Assembly: GCF_024679095.1 (NCBI RefSeq) | Contig: NC_066513.1 | Span: 9,488,606 to 9,552,605 of the forward strand | DNA from: Eriocheir sinensis | Lineage: Eukaryota > Arthropoda > Malacostraca > Decapoda > Varunidae | Direction of reading: 5' to 3' | Length of the DNA stretch: 64,000 nt | In this document: positions 1 to 11,397 of the stretch, piece after piece | How positions within the stretch are numbered: position 1 is the stretch's first letter | Layout: each line of letters opens with the position of its first letter | Translations under genes and position numbers: made by a program | The notes under the pieces: model-generated | The model's database searches: none | What the model saw: the letters and a program-made list of their open reading frames with translations, nothing else | Told to the model about the DNA's origin: nothing

Positions 1-314
1 GTCGAAATTGAAATTATCGACTCTTGCATTGGTCTGTACACACTTCGTGAAAATTTAATCGGAGCCCAACCTATGGTTATGTACGGTTACGAAGGACGAA
101 GTTTCAAAGAAGCTAGATTGACAGCTAATGCGGGTGATGAAGCACCCATGTCGTCCATTGTGAGATGCATCGATGAAATCTTCCCTCTGTCTGATCCCAT
201 TACACACGAGGATGAGGTCCTCGACCACAGGAGAAAAAGCAGCAGCAGCAGCAGTAGCAGTATGCAGGACACTCTCTTAAATTACATGAAGGAAACCAGA
301 GAAGAAGAGATATC
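1..314 (+). pseudogene. Partial second copy of the long broken gene at 30.3-33.2 kb
   Basis: This stretch is nearly identical to 30607-30923, part of a long nimavirus-like gene. It differs mainly by one serine triplet in the AGC/AGT run near 240. It begins at the window edge, and homology stops abruptly just after a GATATC at 309-314, where sequence copied from 42.3 kb begins. It is therefore a truncated duplicate rather than a gene. The open frame running on to 408 is partly an artefact of the junction. No function is recognised. Confidence 0.8.
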
Positions 315-545
315 CGCATGGCTGATGTGTGGAATCGTCGTCATTTTGATTGTAGACTGTTTGAAGACTAGCTTGCTCCAAACTATCTCTTTCTCCAATG
401 ATGAATGATGGTTGCCTGTTAAGGAAGAGACGCAGTTAAGTATTTATAATCTTGTTGATGATACAAACACACACACGCACATACAAGGCTAAGACACACA
501 CACAAACACGACTACTACACACCTACCAATGAAATGACAGACGCC
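313..545. repeat. Duplicate of 42295-42535: start of the large minus-strand gene plus divergent intergenic region
   Basis: The segment matches 42295-42535 almost base for base. On the minus strand it carries the first codons of the large gene whose body lies at 5722-8049. It continues through a CA-rich intergenic region containing TATAAATA (minus strand, near 440-447) and ends after the first codons of the plus-strand gene whose full copy starts at 4152. It is cut at about 552, where another duplicated piece starts. It is one of three copies of this intergenic region (also 3645-4180 and 42400-42550). Confidence 0.8.
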
Positions 546-551
546 ACCGCC

Positions 552-640
552 GCAGGATCGAGTACATCTCCTTTTGCAGCAAAAAGGAGATACAGATCAC
601 AAATGTGTAGGGAGAAGACTGTTGATGTATTTTCGAAAAA
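552..640 (-). repeat. 89-bp duplicate of part of exon 2 (1359-1446)
   Basis: Positions 552-640 repeat 1359-1446 with few mismatches. The duplicate is joined to the 3' end of the same gene, so the last dozen residues of the frame ending near 597 come from the duplicated DNA in a different reading frame and are not a native C-terminus. Confidence 0.75.
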
Positions 641-2392
641 ACGTATGTCTTTCGAAGAATTCTCTTGAAGCAGGTTGAAAGACATTAATCTCATCATATG
701 TTTTTGGCGGTAATGTGCCGAAACATCCGATACCTTGCACTTCAGAATTATAAATAGATACTTTACCGACTGCATCGACAGTTTCTCTGGCAAGTTCTAC
801 TAGAGTTTGAGTAGGTTTGTTTACTATCGGAAAGATTACGTTGTAACCACCGTCAACTTGTGTTGTGTTCTCTCGAAAACCAAGAGTGTAACCTATTATG
901 TGAAAGTCAATAGGGGGGTTTACCGGATGGAGGGCAACATAAACTCTATCCGGTCTTCCAGGATCGTTCAGAGTTGATACGGTGGCACAATAAACTTTGT
1001 ATGAATCATTATTTGCAGTTTTGTTTTTTATGTTGTTAAATAGTTCACGAGTTAGAGTTACATCAGCAGCAGTCGCCGCCGCGGCGTACAAGAAAACCGT
1101 GGAAGGTTTCTGCAAATCGTAGTCACTGCTGCTACTGGCAATTCCGCCACCGCTATTGTGACTCAAATGTAACATCCGCAGCTTGTACGCTTCCGCTCCA
1201 TGAGAAAGCGTGGGCATGTGCTTCGGATATTCCTTCTCAACTTCTCTTTGATGTTCTTTTGCTTCTTCACTTCTTTGTGCTTTAAGTCTTGTAAAATCCG
1301 GTGGAGATCCTTCTCAAAAGCTATGGAATCATAATTAAACCTATGCAAGGTGTCTCGCAGGATCGAGTACATCTCCTTTTGCAGCAAAAAGGAAATACAG
1401 ATCACAAATGTGTAGGGAGAAGACTGTTGATGTATTTTCGAAAATACGGTTCTGAAAAATTCTTCATCATCTGTAAAGAGAAAAAAATAAGCCAAATATT
1501 ATTATAGTAATCAATTTCTTCAATTTCTAAAATCAAACTTCAATTTCTAAAATATTCAATTTATATTTATAAAGCAGCTACTCACCTGTTTTGTTATCCT
1601 TTCTGTGTCGAATGCGTGGGCGGTAAGGTATGGGTTGTTCCTGATGTTGCGGCCTGTTGTCGTAGTAGTGTTTGTTGTAATGCCTGTGCGGCATCGTTGA
1701 ATGGTGGTGATGTTGCAGGTTGAAGGAAGGCGGAGGTGGGAAGAAAGCAGCGGGTGGGCCAGGTGGTGGTGGGGTTGACGAGGGAATATAGGCAGAAGGG
1801 TGGTTGTGATGCGGCTGTCGATATCTCATGTAGGGTTCGTGACGTTGTTCGTATTCGTACACATCCTCGTCACCGTAGAATTCTTCTCCTTCATAAGGGG
1901 CATGATGACCACCAACACGGTAAGAAGTGTTTGGGATAGCTTCTGTTGACCTGTAATGTGAATAACGATTATTACTGGATCCAGAGTCGTATCCACCCTC
2001 ATAGTGGTAAGGCTGACGGTTGACAGGAAGTGGAGAGAAGTGGTGGTGTTGTCGTTGATGATGATGTTGTGGTGGTCGATTACGAGGGCGGTGGTTGTTG
2101 ATGGTGGTGATGATTTGGTTGTTCTCAGAGGACCCAGCTATGTCTTTTTGCAAGTACTGCTGCCTACGTCACTGCTGTCGTCGTATCTGCTACCACCACC
2201 GTTGTTAACCGTTTGACGTATGTCACCAATCTTTTTTTCTTGGACAGGGGCAGCCGATGTCGCTGTTTGATGTTCAAGATCTGATCTTTTAAATTTTGAA
2301 ACTATTTTCTCGTCAATAGGTCTTTTTCGTTTCTTGTCAACAAAAGGTATTAATGTAGTTGCGTCATCGACGACAGTAGTTGTTGAAAACAT
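641..2392 (-). pseudogene. Two-exon nimavirus-like gene, frameshifted and 3'-truncated
   Basis: Exon 1 (2392 to 1586) starts at an ATG at 2390-2392. It encodes a lysine/arginine-rich N-terminal part (KKRKRP, a possible nuclear localisation signal near residue 20) and then a His/Pro/Tyr-rich low-complexity domain. A frameshift near 2150-2165 separates these two halves. Exon 2 (1471 downward) continues in phase after a 114-nt intron and has a second frameshift near 1290-1330. The downstream frame then reads a charged helix and a globular part to about 641, where a duplication junction truncates it. The family is not recognised. The low-complexity N-terminus and the promoter suggest a nuclear, possibly regulatory protein. 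The breaks make expression of a full product unlikely. Confidence 0.6.
1472..1585 (-). other. Spliceosomal intron, 114 nt
   Basis: On the minus strand the exon ends AAAACAG and the intron begins GTGAGTAGC. It ends with a pyrimidine-rich tract and TTTACAG before the next exon (ATGATGAAG). The body is very AT-rich. Splicing joins the two coding frames in phase (codon ACA|G to ...AT), turning two short ORFs into one continuous reading frame. Both consensus sites are strong. Confidence 0.82.
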
Positions 2393-2457
2393 GATAGTGT
2401 TTCAGATTGAAAGTTTAACTGAATTAAGTTGTGTCTAGCTTTCTACACCGAACAATG

Positions 2458-2486
2458 ACTGACGCCGTCCGTGCTTCCCATTTATA
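2458..2486 (-). promoter_or_regulatory. TATA box and arthropod-type initiator for the 641-2392 gene
   Basis: Reading the minus strand, TATAAAT lies at 2486-2480. A TCAGT initiator lies at 2462-2458, about 26 nt downstream, and the start codon follows roughly 66 nt later. This is the standard arthropod RNA polymerase II core promoter layout, also used by nimaviruses. Confidence 0.6.
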
Positions 2487-2495
2487 CCAGGTGTT

Positions 2496-2703
2496 GTGTA
2501 TACAAGGAGGAGGGAGGGGGGGGGGGTGTACAAGTGATGTGTCATGTGTCATGTGGGCGGAGTAAATGAAAAAAATAACCAGAACTAACAACACGAATTA
2601 AGCGAGGCAGAGGGCGGGGTTGGGCGTGGATAACGGATAGGGGCGGAGCAACGTCAGTGAAGAGAGATGGACGGCACAAGCGAGTAGAATTGGTGCCCGT
2701 TAA
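2496..2703. repeat. Left member of a ~205-bp direct repeat
   Basis: The sequence from GTATACAAGGAGG to GCCCGTTAAG is repeated at 3442-3647 with only a few differences (G-run length, single bases). The two copies bracket the 79-bp tandem array. Nothing coding is apparent in either copy. Confidence 0.85.
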
Positions 2704-2784
2704 GACTGAAAATATACATTCACATCATGAAAACAAACACTACATTCACACTAAGCAATTTTTTTCTCTTATAGTTGAGAATGT

Positions 2785-3443
2785 ACGAGAGCGGGACGCT
2801 GAATGCTGGGTTGAGAGCGGAAGGGTGAATGTGTGTTTTAGACTCGCCACTAGCCCGATTCTGAGGCGAGCGGGACGCTGAATGCTGGGTTGAGAGCGGA
2901 AGAGTGAATGTGTGTTTTAGACTGGCCAGTAGCCCGATTCTGAGGCGAGCGGGACGCTGAATACTGGGTTGAGAGCGAAAGAGTGAATGTGTGTTTTAGA
3001 CTGGCCAGTAGCCCAATTCTGAGGCGAGCGGGACGCTGAATGCTGGGTTGAGAGCGGAAGGGTGAATGTGTGTTTTAGACTCGCCAGTAGCCCGATTCTG
3101 AGGCGAGCGGGACGCTGAATACTGGGTTGAGAGCGAAAGAGTGAATGTGTGTTTTAGACTGGCCAGTAGCCCAATTCTGAGGCGAGCGGGACGCTGAATG
3201 CTGGGTTGAGAGCGGAAGGGTGAATGTGTGTTTTAGACTCGCCAGTAGCCCGATTCTGAGGCGAGCGGGACGCTGAATGCTCAGTTAAGAGCGGAAGGGA
3301 GAATATGTGTTTTAGACTCGCCAGTAGCCCGATTCTGAGGCGAGCGGGACGCTGAATGCTCAGTTAAGAGCGGAAGGGTGAATGTGTGTTTTAGACTCTT
3401 CCAGTAGCCCGATTCTGAGGCGAGCGGGACGCTGAATGCTGGG
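2785..3443. repeat. 79-bp tandem array, about 8-9 units
   Basis: GCGGGACGCTGAAT recurs at 2791, 2870, 2949, 3028, 3107, 3186, 3265, 3344 and 3424, a period of 79 bp (80 in the last step). Each unit contains GAATGTGTGTTTTAGACT and CCCGATTCTGAGG, the same words found in the palindromic repeats elsewhere in the window, so the array probably grew from one such unit. Units fall into alternating sub-types (CTGGGTTGAG versus CTCAGTTAAG), implying expansion of higher-order blocks. Confidence 0.9.
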
Positions 3444-3647
3444 TATACAAGGAGGAGGGAGGGGGGGGGTGTACAAGTGATGTGTCATGTATCATGTGGG
3501 CGGAGTAAATGAAAAAAATAACCAGAACTAACAACACGAATTAAGCGAGGCAGAGGGCGGGGTTGGGCGTGGATAACGGATAGGGGCGGAGCAACGTCAG
3601 TGAAGTGAGATGGACGGCACAAGCGAGTAGAATTGGTGCCCGTTAAG
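3442..3647. repeat. Right member of the ~205-bp direct repeat
   Basis: This is the partner of 2496-2703. At its right end it runs directly into a copy of the divergent intergenic region (TATTTATAATC near 3664) that also occurs at 425 and 42420. Confidence 0.85.
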
Positions 3648-3725
3648 GTAGAGACGCAGTTAAGTATTTATAATCTTGTTGATGATACAAACACACACGC
3701 ACATACAAGGCTAAGACGTTGGGTA

Positions 3726-4108
3726 GGCGGTGGCGTAGGTGGTATCGTACTGGGCTCACATTCACCGCGTGATGGACGACGCGGGTTCGAATCCCCACGC
3801 TACCACTCGGATTTTTCAGTCACCGCCGAGTGGCTTAAAACTACCCACATGCTGTCCTGAAGACCACCCATCAACCCGGACTCTAGAGGAAGTCGTCCAA
3901 GCGAATCAAGAACGAGTTCCGGGGGGGCAGCATGAGCCAATGCAAGATGGCGCCACTATAAACACTCGCCTGCGCCAGAACGGGCTGGGCCGACCATCAG
4001 GCCCCACCTGGAAGAAGCCTTGGGCCGACCATCAGGCCCCACCGGGAAGATGCCTACCGGCGCAATAGGCAACAATGTAAAAAAGAATAATAATAAAAAT
4101 AAAAAAAA
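3726..4108 (+). mobile_element. tRNA-derived SINE, copy 1 (head type A)
   Basis: The 5' part folds like a tRNA: the acceptor arms GGTGGCG and CGCTACC can pair, and a perfect B box (GGTTCGAATCC) lies near 3783-3793. The body contains GAGTGGCTTAAAACTACCC, a CTGGGCCGACCATCAGG stretch present twice, and an A-rich tail. It sits inside the divergent intergenic region that is uninterrupted at about 490 and 42475. The insertion is therefore younger than that duplication. The body matches copies at 24.7 and 48.6 kb, but the tRNA-like head is different. Confidence 0.85.
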
Positions 4109-4151
4109 CACACACACACACAAACACGACTACTACACACCTACCAATGAA

Positions 4152-4858
4152 ATGACAGACGCCACCGCCGCTGTTGTCTCTTCGCTGACCCACGCTGATA
4201 CCGTAGCTGCGTTTAGGTACGCTAGTGAAACTCCGTCAAACTGAACTGGTGAGATAAAAACGTCAGGATCCACACCGGTATGCGTTCATCACCGTGAAAG
4301 ACTTGGGAGTCCAAGGATGGAAAAAACATTCCCGGAATATTGGTAGAACGTCACCAAAAATTAGCAACGTATTATGACATTCAGTTTGATTCCTCCAAGT
4401 TGGAGTGTGATGTCTTTTCCTGTATCCCGGTGGATGTATCTGTTGCTGGTGGAGCGACTGCTTGTTCTTTCTCTGAGTCCTACGCCTCCGAGTTTCCTTT
4501 ATACGACGAGACGGGCAAGGTATTGAGAAAGATGACGGCGTGTGGCAAGGGTTGTTACGCATTCCGGAAGTCACGCAATCCGACAACCGGTGAACCAGTG
4601 GCCGTAGGCAACATGTTGACGCCCACAGTCGGTAAGAGGGGAGAAAAAATGTGCGGTTACTTGAACCAGCGCCTGATTTTATGGGCTGGTGTTCCTAACA
4701 CTCGGCAACCTCAAGGAACGGTCGACGACAAGGGCGACGTCGTCAACAATCGACCTTACGAATTATCAGACATCCCTCCTTTTGCATTCAAAGCATTAAA
4801 CCGTTTACTACAGATATCAAAAGTTCGTCTTGAGCTTCGTCCATCATCATTAATTTAA
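4152..4858 (+). pseudogene. Cysteine-rich gene, frameshifted; SINE in its upstream region
   Basis: The first codons (ATG ACA GAC GCC at 4152) are also found at the ends of the truncated intergenic copies near 535 and 42521, which supports this start. Frame changes near 4240 and 4330 lead into the longest open part (4340-4858). That part has at least seven cysteines (CDVFSC, ACSFS, ACGKGC, MCGYL) and looks like a disulphide-bonded domain. Cysteine spacing is loosely reminiscent of per os infectivity factors, but I cannot assign it. The C-terminal codons overlap the end of the minus-strand gene at 4788, so the 3' end may be a junction. Confidence 0.5.
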
Positions 4859-5725
4859 AAGCTTCTTTAGAATTAAAAGAATCGATGTTGGACCTCATCG
4901 ATGTAAGTTTCTTAGACTGTAAGGTTTTTTCGACTAAATTGGTCCATCTCATTGTCGTTTCGAATTTGTTGGGTTGATCGATCAATGAAGAGGAAGGATG
5001 GATCAGAGATTGATCTGAAATGTCGATGATGGCTACTATGCGACCCATCAAGAATCCGTGAGGATCATTAGTAAGAACAGACATGTCAGTTTTTTCTAAA
5101 ATATTTATAATTTGTGCCAAGTCTAAATACGGTAAACGAACTTTCTCAATTTCACTCTTCAATGCATCTAAAGTGTTATCGACATCCGTTTTCTGAAGAA
5201 AATGTGCAATGTTAAGGAACACATTAATAAGTGAGACGGCTTGACCTACCGAATATATGATGACTCTCTCCAAGTCGGGTTGAACATCGTAAGGATCAGC
5301 ATTTGCCGTGATAATGGTCGGGTCTGCTGCAGATAACCATCAGCATAATCTGATCCTCCGTTAGTTAAATCGACATCTTCGTATATCGATTTTAAACGAA
5401 CATGCAAAGCTGGGTCACTAAGACAACCTTCCTTTCCCTCTATTTCAAAGATTACTGGACATCCGAATAATGTTTTGGAATCGTCATGCCACAGTGTCGA
5501 AGAACTTACACGTTTACAATTCGGGATGTTGGTAACGTCGTCTTTCACGGCTTGATATCCAGGTTGGCACCTACAATTCATTGAGGAGGCCAGAGCTGCA
5601 ATATCAAAGTCTATGTCGTCCACGTTGTAGAGCGGTTGGTTAGTGTACGGATGCAACGGTACACCGTTCTCACCGCACATGACGATGTCGGTGCAACCTG
5701 CTACTGGACGCGCATTATTACTCAA
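4788..5725 (-). pseudogene. Cysteine-containing nimavirus-like gene with one frameshift
   Basis: The N-terminal half (5725 to about 5320) includes GCTDIVMCGENG and MNCRCQPGY, an EGF/PIF-like cysteine pattern, and a later GCPVIF. A frame change near 5320 leads to the C-terminal half ending at 4788, which is helical and has no obvious catalytic motif. Both halves look coding and overlap by about 30 nt. The start overlaps the stop of the next minus-strand gene by 4 nt (5722-5725), a typical compact viral arrangement. An intact product would be about 310 residues. The family is unassigned. Confidence 0.55.
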
Positions 5726-8165
5726 CAGAATTTGGAGAAAGTGCTTAGTACCCCTCTTTGATTTAAATTATCGATTAATTGTCTACTGCAGTGGGTGTTC
5801 TTGTCGAAAGGCACCTGAATGTTTTTTCTGGTCTTGTTTGAAACATTGACGAAATTGTCAACGATTGCGTTCATAATTCGATCGGCCGGAACTCCCTCTT
5901 GAAGTCTAGATAGTGTTTTTCTTCTCAAACATTCCGCCGCCAAGTTGATGAGATCCACGTGCAACGGGCAGCTTGACTTACGGTTAGAGGATCGCTCAGG
6001 AAGATGAGTGTCAAAAAACATTAGGTTGAGCGTTCCTATGACATAAGCTCCTGAGGAAAGCAACAAATCAAAAATGTTGACGATCAAGGCGTATCTCTCA
6101 CTAGCTAATCCCATGCAGGAAGTATTCGAACTGGCTCTGTCCGATTTCTTCTCGACTTTCGACAACTGTAGTGTGGGTAACATCTTGATGGCGATGACCG
6201 GTTTGATACCTTTGACAAAGGACATTGTAGTCTTGGAATTACCAAAAGCCGTGTTAAGTTTTGCTTTGGGTTCGATGGACATGAAGAAATTAAAGGCTTT
6301 TAAGTTACGCAGGGCTACAGCTATCATGACAGGTGTGGCTCCATCTAGGGCACGTCTGTGTTCAATAGCCCTGGCGAATTCTTCTTTCCGACATTCGATG
6401 AGCGTGTTCCACTGGCGGGTTAGCTTGGTGTTGGTCTCAGGCCATTCACCATACCTTGCCAAGAAATTAAAGATGTTCTCACCGGTCTCTGAAATAGTGT
6501 CCGGAAAGACGTTGTTGTACATCAGCGTGTTGAGCACATACTCTGAATAAGTGTGGAAGGCGTCATTGCAAAAACCCAAGAAGAAAACAGGAACTCCGAA
6601 AGTCACGTTAGTCATTTCCATGTTGATGGCCACATTAGGAATTCTGGCGATGTTGATGATGGCTCGTGCGTTTAATCTGAGTGCAGTGTTGAAGACGTTG
6701 AACATGTGATTCTCCATGTGACAATACTGGGGGAAGGTGCTCACAATGTAGGAGAATCCTACGGAAGGAATAGGGAACTGTTGTAGAAAGTAGATCGCTT
6801 TCTTGTACTCTCTAACATCATCATAGGCCCGTATTTGACAAACTGTTTTCTCTACAACATGAATGAATAGCTTCTCTGCTATTTCTTGACCATGATACTT
6901 TTTAAAAATATGAATCAACCAACAAATGGCGTGGAAACCGTTTCTGATTTGACACAATGTATTCACTAAACTGTAGACGTTATCCAATCTGATGTCGAGA
7001 TTTTTGACAATACACAAATACATGTTGGACGACAGTGCGTCCAGATTCGATTCAATGGACTTGACGAGGTGTCCAATTTCCATTTTCAGATAAACTTCTT
7101 GCTTGATCTTTTCCAAGATCGATGATGAACAATCAGGAATCTTTAAGATATTTCTGACTTTATGGAAACACTCATGATATTCATCAAGTAGACTGATGAT
7201 GTTCGATGTAATGGGTCTGTCTAGAATTTCCATCAAACGAAGATACCTGCATTCGTCTTCACCAAACACAGCATTGCCTATGGACTTGGACATGATAAAC
7301 ATCGGTTGAGCGGTCTCTGACGATCCTAGTGTGAAACCAATTTGGTTAACGTTAACTAACAAACTTTGGTTCTTGAAGTTCACCGTCAAGTTAACTGCTG
7401 TGTTTTGGTTGATGTTGGAGAGAGAATGGAAGTATAAACTCTTGTTGTTGAGTGGAACAGGTAATTTCTTTTTTCCTTTTCTTTCTTCTTCATCTGCAAA
7501 ATGATTAAAACTCATCCAATTTCTCAAAAGAGACACTTCCTCGATAAGTTGAATGAAGTTGGGAACTGTATCAAATGTTAGGAACTCAACATCCAGACTT
7601 ATATCACTGCTCTTGTTAACAATTGTCATGATTTTCATATAGGAGTTGCAGATGTCGTAGATGATATGATTCTGTATAGGTAAGCATTTGTTCAATTTGA
7701 TTATATTTTGAATCACCCTAGCATGTGTCAGGTTGTACGTCATGTTTTCTTTGATCAATGAAAATCCTCTTAACGCTGAATGGGAAAACGCTAACCTTAA
7801 CAGAAAGTAGATGCGACTACTGTTCAACGTGAAGATACTGTATCTGAAAAAATCATAACTGTTCTCGTCACTCATCTTGGTCAACAGATCTGAGAATTCA
7901 AAGGAAGTATTCTTCAACAACAATGTTATCGTCTCAATTTTGAACATGTCCATGAAGTGAAACAAGTACATTGTAATGGGTACGGCGTTGTGCACACCGC
8001 AATCCTGGCGATATGCTTCCAACGTCAAACGTCTTTGTCGGTAACCCAATTATCTCATGAAATCAATACATTGATTGCCGCGCTCTTGACTAACATCATG
8101 TACAGTCTGTATTTCATGACACTTAGAACATACAACAATAATTGCACGTCGTCAGGGAGAGCTTT
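5722..8165 (-). pseudogene. Large (about 775-codon) nimavirus-like protein gene with damaged 5' end
   Basis: One uninterrupted frame spans 8049 to 5722. It is rich in long amphipathic helices and has an ankyrin-like stretch (DGATPVMIAVALRNLKAF) near residue 560. It is not recognised by name. The true start is further upstream: a second copy of the 5' end at 41954-42380 encodes about 140 more N-terminal residues. In the present copy the codon before LGYRQRR is TAA (8050-8052) where the other copy has GAA, and a 7-nt deletion lies near 8120. Homology ends at about 8165. The protein could start internally, but as a full gene it is broken. Confidence 0.7.
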
Positions 8166-9695
8166 ACCTTTTCCCAGACATATCAAAAAAATATTTTTAT
8201 TCCCAAAACACTCTTTAAAGAAGGACTGTTACATAGTTAGCTTAACACTCTAAGTAAGAATTTCAGAATCGGAAGTTCCGGAAGATTAGAACACACATTC
8301 ACCTCGATTGAGGTAAGATGACATTTGCACTCTTGTGTACACCCATATGTCAATCCGGACCCGACTCTGTAGTTAGTCTTAATTTGACTGTTTAGGTTAC
8401 TACTATGTATCAGTATTGTCAGAATCGGAAGTTCGAAAGATTAGAACACACATTCAATTCGATCGAGGTAAGACGATATTGGCACTCTTGTGTACACCCC
8501 CATGTAATTCCGGACCCGACTCTGTTTAGTTCGTGTATCCCTCATCCACATGTTGCGAAATTTAAACACAAGTCAGTGAAGTTGTCTTGCACGGAAACGT
8601 AAAATGACTGACCCCACTTTTTGGCAAAAAGACATTTGTAATTTGTACATCGGAGTCGAAAGCTACGGAAGATTACAACACTTTGTGGTGTGGCCTTGCC
8701 AACCATCTCCAGATGTAAATATGATTGTCGCCCATGTAGTAAAATTATCAAATCAAATATTTGTCTTGTGATGTATCCACTTCTTACTTTACATTATGTA
8801 CACTCGAGTCAATGAATGTTGTCTAAACTATATTAAGGTGTTTTTCTCTTGTGATGCAATTTGAGTGTTAAGCAACTATTACATAGTATGTAACAGTATT
8901 GTTAAAATGTGAAGCTCCGGAAGACTAAAACACACATTCACCTCGGTTAAGATTAGATGACATTTGAATGTCGTCTAAACTCCATTAAGGTGAATGTGTG
9001 TTTTTCTCTTGAGATGCATCCAATTCTTAATTTAAGTGTTGACAGAATCGGAAGCTTCGGAAGACTAAAACATATATTCACCTCAGTTAAGGTTAGACAA
9101 CATTTGAATATCGTCTAAGGTTAGATGACATTTGAATGTCGTCTAAACTCCATTAAGGTGAATGTGTGTTTTTCTCTTGAGATGCATCCAATTCTTAACT
9201 TGAGTGTTAACAGAATCGGAAGCTCCGGATTCAGTACGAACTAAATTCAGAATCGGAAGCTTCAGAAGACAAAGATATACATTCACCTCACACAAGGTTA
9301 GATGACATTCAGTACGAACTAGATTCAGAATCGAAAGCTTCGGAAGATAAAGATACATTCACCTCATACCAGGTTAGACGACATTCAGTACCTCGGTTAA
9401 GGTTAGACGACATTTGAATATCGTCTAAGGTTAGATGACATTTGAATGTCGTCTAAACTCTATTAAGGTGAATGTGTTTTTCTCTTGAGATGCATCCAAT
9501 TCTTAACTTGAGTGTTAACAGAATCGGAAGCTCCGGAAGACTAAAACACACATTCACCTCGGTTAAGGTTAGATGACATTGAAATGTCGAGGTGTCATCT
9601 AAACTCTTTCGAGGTGAATGTGTGTTCTTGTCTTCGGATCGTCCGATTCTGATAGTACACAATACTGTTTTGTCTTTCATAGCGTCCGATTCTGA
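8165..9695. repeat. Block of dispersed palindromic (hr-like) and GGACCC-family repeats
   Basis: No credible gene is present. The block mixes AGAATCGGAAGCTTC...ACACATTCACCTC arms with their reverse complements (GAGGTGAATGTGTG...), GTCGTCTAA...TTAGACGAC cores, and the module TATCCCTCATCCACATGTTGCG (8537) followed by CCCCACTTTTTGGC (8613). Several inverted arm pairs can form long hairpins, for example 9040-9230 and 9520-9660. Small ORFs here are repeat translations. Confidence 0.8.
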
Positions 9696-9872
<177 letters not shown>

Positions 9873-9904
9873 ATATGTGTGTTTGAGAAAGTCCGATTCC
9901 TAAA

Positions 9905-10545
9905 ATTAAGAGATGTGGGGTTGGAGGGTCAGCGGGGTGTACAGGCTATGGGGGTTTTGACGACGACCTCCCCAGCGTTACCAGCGACGGTTCTAAGTCA
10001 CCTTAGTAGTGCATCTAGCGTGTAGCGAAGTGCTTTAAGCAATATTGGATGACGAGCGCGATCGATTTTCCCTCCCGAATGGTCCAAATCGTCGACCGTC
10101 GTGACCGAAACCCATCTGTAAAAATAGTTCAGTCACCCCTACGCTCGGAATCGGTAGGAGGTAGCGTCGCATTCTGACTTTCAGTGGTAACTCACGATAT
10201 CGGCGCGCTCGCGTCACGCATTTCATCCCTAACAGGTGCAGAATCGGGCGGTCCGGTCGCCCGGTTTGAGCCGTAAGTGGACTTTTTAGGGGGGGGGAAC
10301 ACCTCATCGGGTCACTCCCGGCCAGTTCGCCTAGCGTGTCTCGGCTCGGGTGTTGGGCGGTGGGGTTCAACACGGTGGGGGGTGAGCTGCTTGCGAGGTG
10401 CAGTGGCTCACAGGGTCTCGGCTGACTTTACTCGTTGCTGGCAACGGTGAATTGACAAGTAGCGAAACAGTAGCAAACTTCGCTAGATCAAAATTGGACG
10501 GAGTCCTCGACACATTTGACGGCATTTGACGGTCCTTTTTTTCAA
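9905..10545 (-). repeat. 0.63-kb GC-rich repeat, copy A (inverted relative to 60845-61480)
   Basis: On the minus strand this segment aligns end to end with 60845-61480 at roughly 90 % by eye, with only small indels. It is much richer in G+C than its surroundings and contains short hairpins such as CGTTGCCAGCAACG. No conserved frame is shared by both copies, so it looks non-coding. It truncates the gene fragment ending near 10545. It could be a structured RNA locus, a transposon relic or a viral inverted repeat. Confidence 0.8.
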
Positions 10546-10767
10546 TTGTGTCTTTCGGTGCTTCCGATTCTCACGTGCCACCAGATTGTACTTGCAACCA
10601 TACGTAGAGATGTGGTAGAGGCGATCAACAGTTTTCAGATCCAACAAGAAATTTTGGAGTTCACCTTCTTTCCAGAGACTTGACTCGTAAGGTGGTGTAC
10701 AACACCGCCAATATCGGTATTGAATCGGTATGTTGAGAATTTTCATCAAACCTTCAGCGTCTGTCAC
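10546..10767 (-). pseudogene. 5' fragment of an unrecognised gene
   Basis: It starts at an ATG at 10767 and reads about 70 plausible residues (an aromatic/charged globular segment containing RYWRCC) before running into the GC-rich repeat near 10545, where the frame becomes repeat-derived. A TATTTAAAT and a TCAGT lie just upstream, so this is a genuine gene start that lost its 3' part. Confidence 0.5.
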
Positions 10768-10828
10768 TGTAGGGACGAAACTCCGGAAGTTAGAGAGCGT
10801 GGTGTCGGAGTAACACTAAGAGAAACGG

Positions 10829-10852
10829 ACTGATTTGATGAGCATTTAAATA
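10829..10852 (-). promoter_or_regulatory. TATA-like box and TCAGT initiator upstream of the 10767 start
   Basis: On the minus strand TATTTAAAT (10852-10844) is followed by TCAGT (10833-10829). The spacing is about 21 nt, a little short, but the pairing resembles the promoter at 2458-2486. Confidence 0.45.
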
Positions 10853-11009
10853 CCAAGGAAATTACATCATTGTAGTGTGTTTTGGTTGCAACATCATCAT
10901 ATTTAAATTCATTTTGACTTAAAAGTTAATGTTACATTTTGATTTAGCTGTAATCACTTACCTCAAGTAAACTTATTCATATATAATATTTTTTACCTTC
11001 TCATTACGA

Positions 11010-11225
11010 GAGTAGATCCGGACCCCACTCTGTCGATATCTTGTGTATACCCCTATGTAGATCCGGACCCCACTCTGTCGATATCTTGTGTATACCCCTA
11101 TGTAGATCCGGACCCCACTCTGTCGATATCTTGTGTATACCCCTATGTAGATCCGGACCCCACTCTGTCGATACCTTGTGTATACCCCTATGTAGATCCG
11201 GACCCCACTCTGTCGATACCTTGTG
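11010..11225. repeat. Tandem array of about five ~44-bp GATCCGGACCCCACTCTG units
   Basis: GTAGATCCGGACCCCACTCTGTCGAT recurs every 44-45 bp, with TGTATACCCCTATG between. Single related units occur at 8350, 24000-24115, 34090-34180, 47050 and 61970. The array is followed (11255-11365) by the CCTCATCCACATGTTGCG / CCCCACTTTTTGGC module. Confidence 0.9.
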
Positions 11226-11397
11226 TATACACTTTGTTTACCTCACATGCCATGTAGTTTAGTTCGTGTATCCCTCATCCACATGTTGCGAAATTAAAGC
11301 ATAAGTCATTGCTTTTGTCTTGCATGGAAACGTAAAATACCGGACCCCACTTTTTGGCTATTAAGACATGTTAGTTATAAATATATATTTTATTGAA

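Noticed and set aside
2785..3443. CRISPR-like array
   Set aside because: Units are contiguous 79-bp tandem repeats with no unique spacers; the same applies to the 44-, 57- and 106-bp arrays.
3729..3805. Functional tRNA gene
   Set aside because: The tRNA-like fold is the head of a SINE: it is followed by the shared body and A-rich tail seen at two other loci.
4152..5725. Firm assignment of the two cysteine-rich genes to per os infectivity factors
   Set aside because: Only the general cysteine pattern is suggestive; no family-specific motif could be verified by eye.
10035..10373. 112-codon ORF in the GC-rich repeat
   Set aside because: The frame is not kept in the inverted partner at 60845-61480, so it is not conserved coding.
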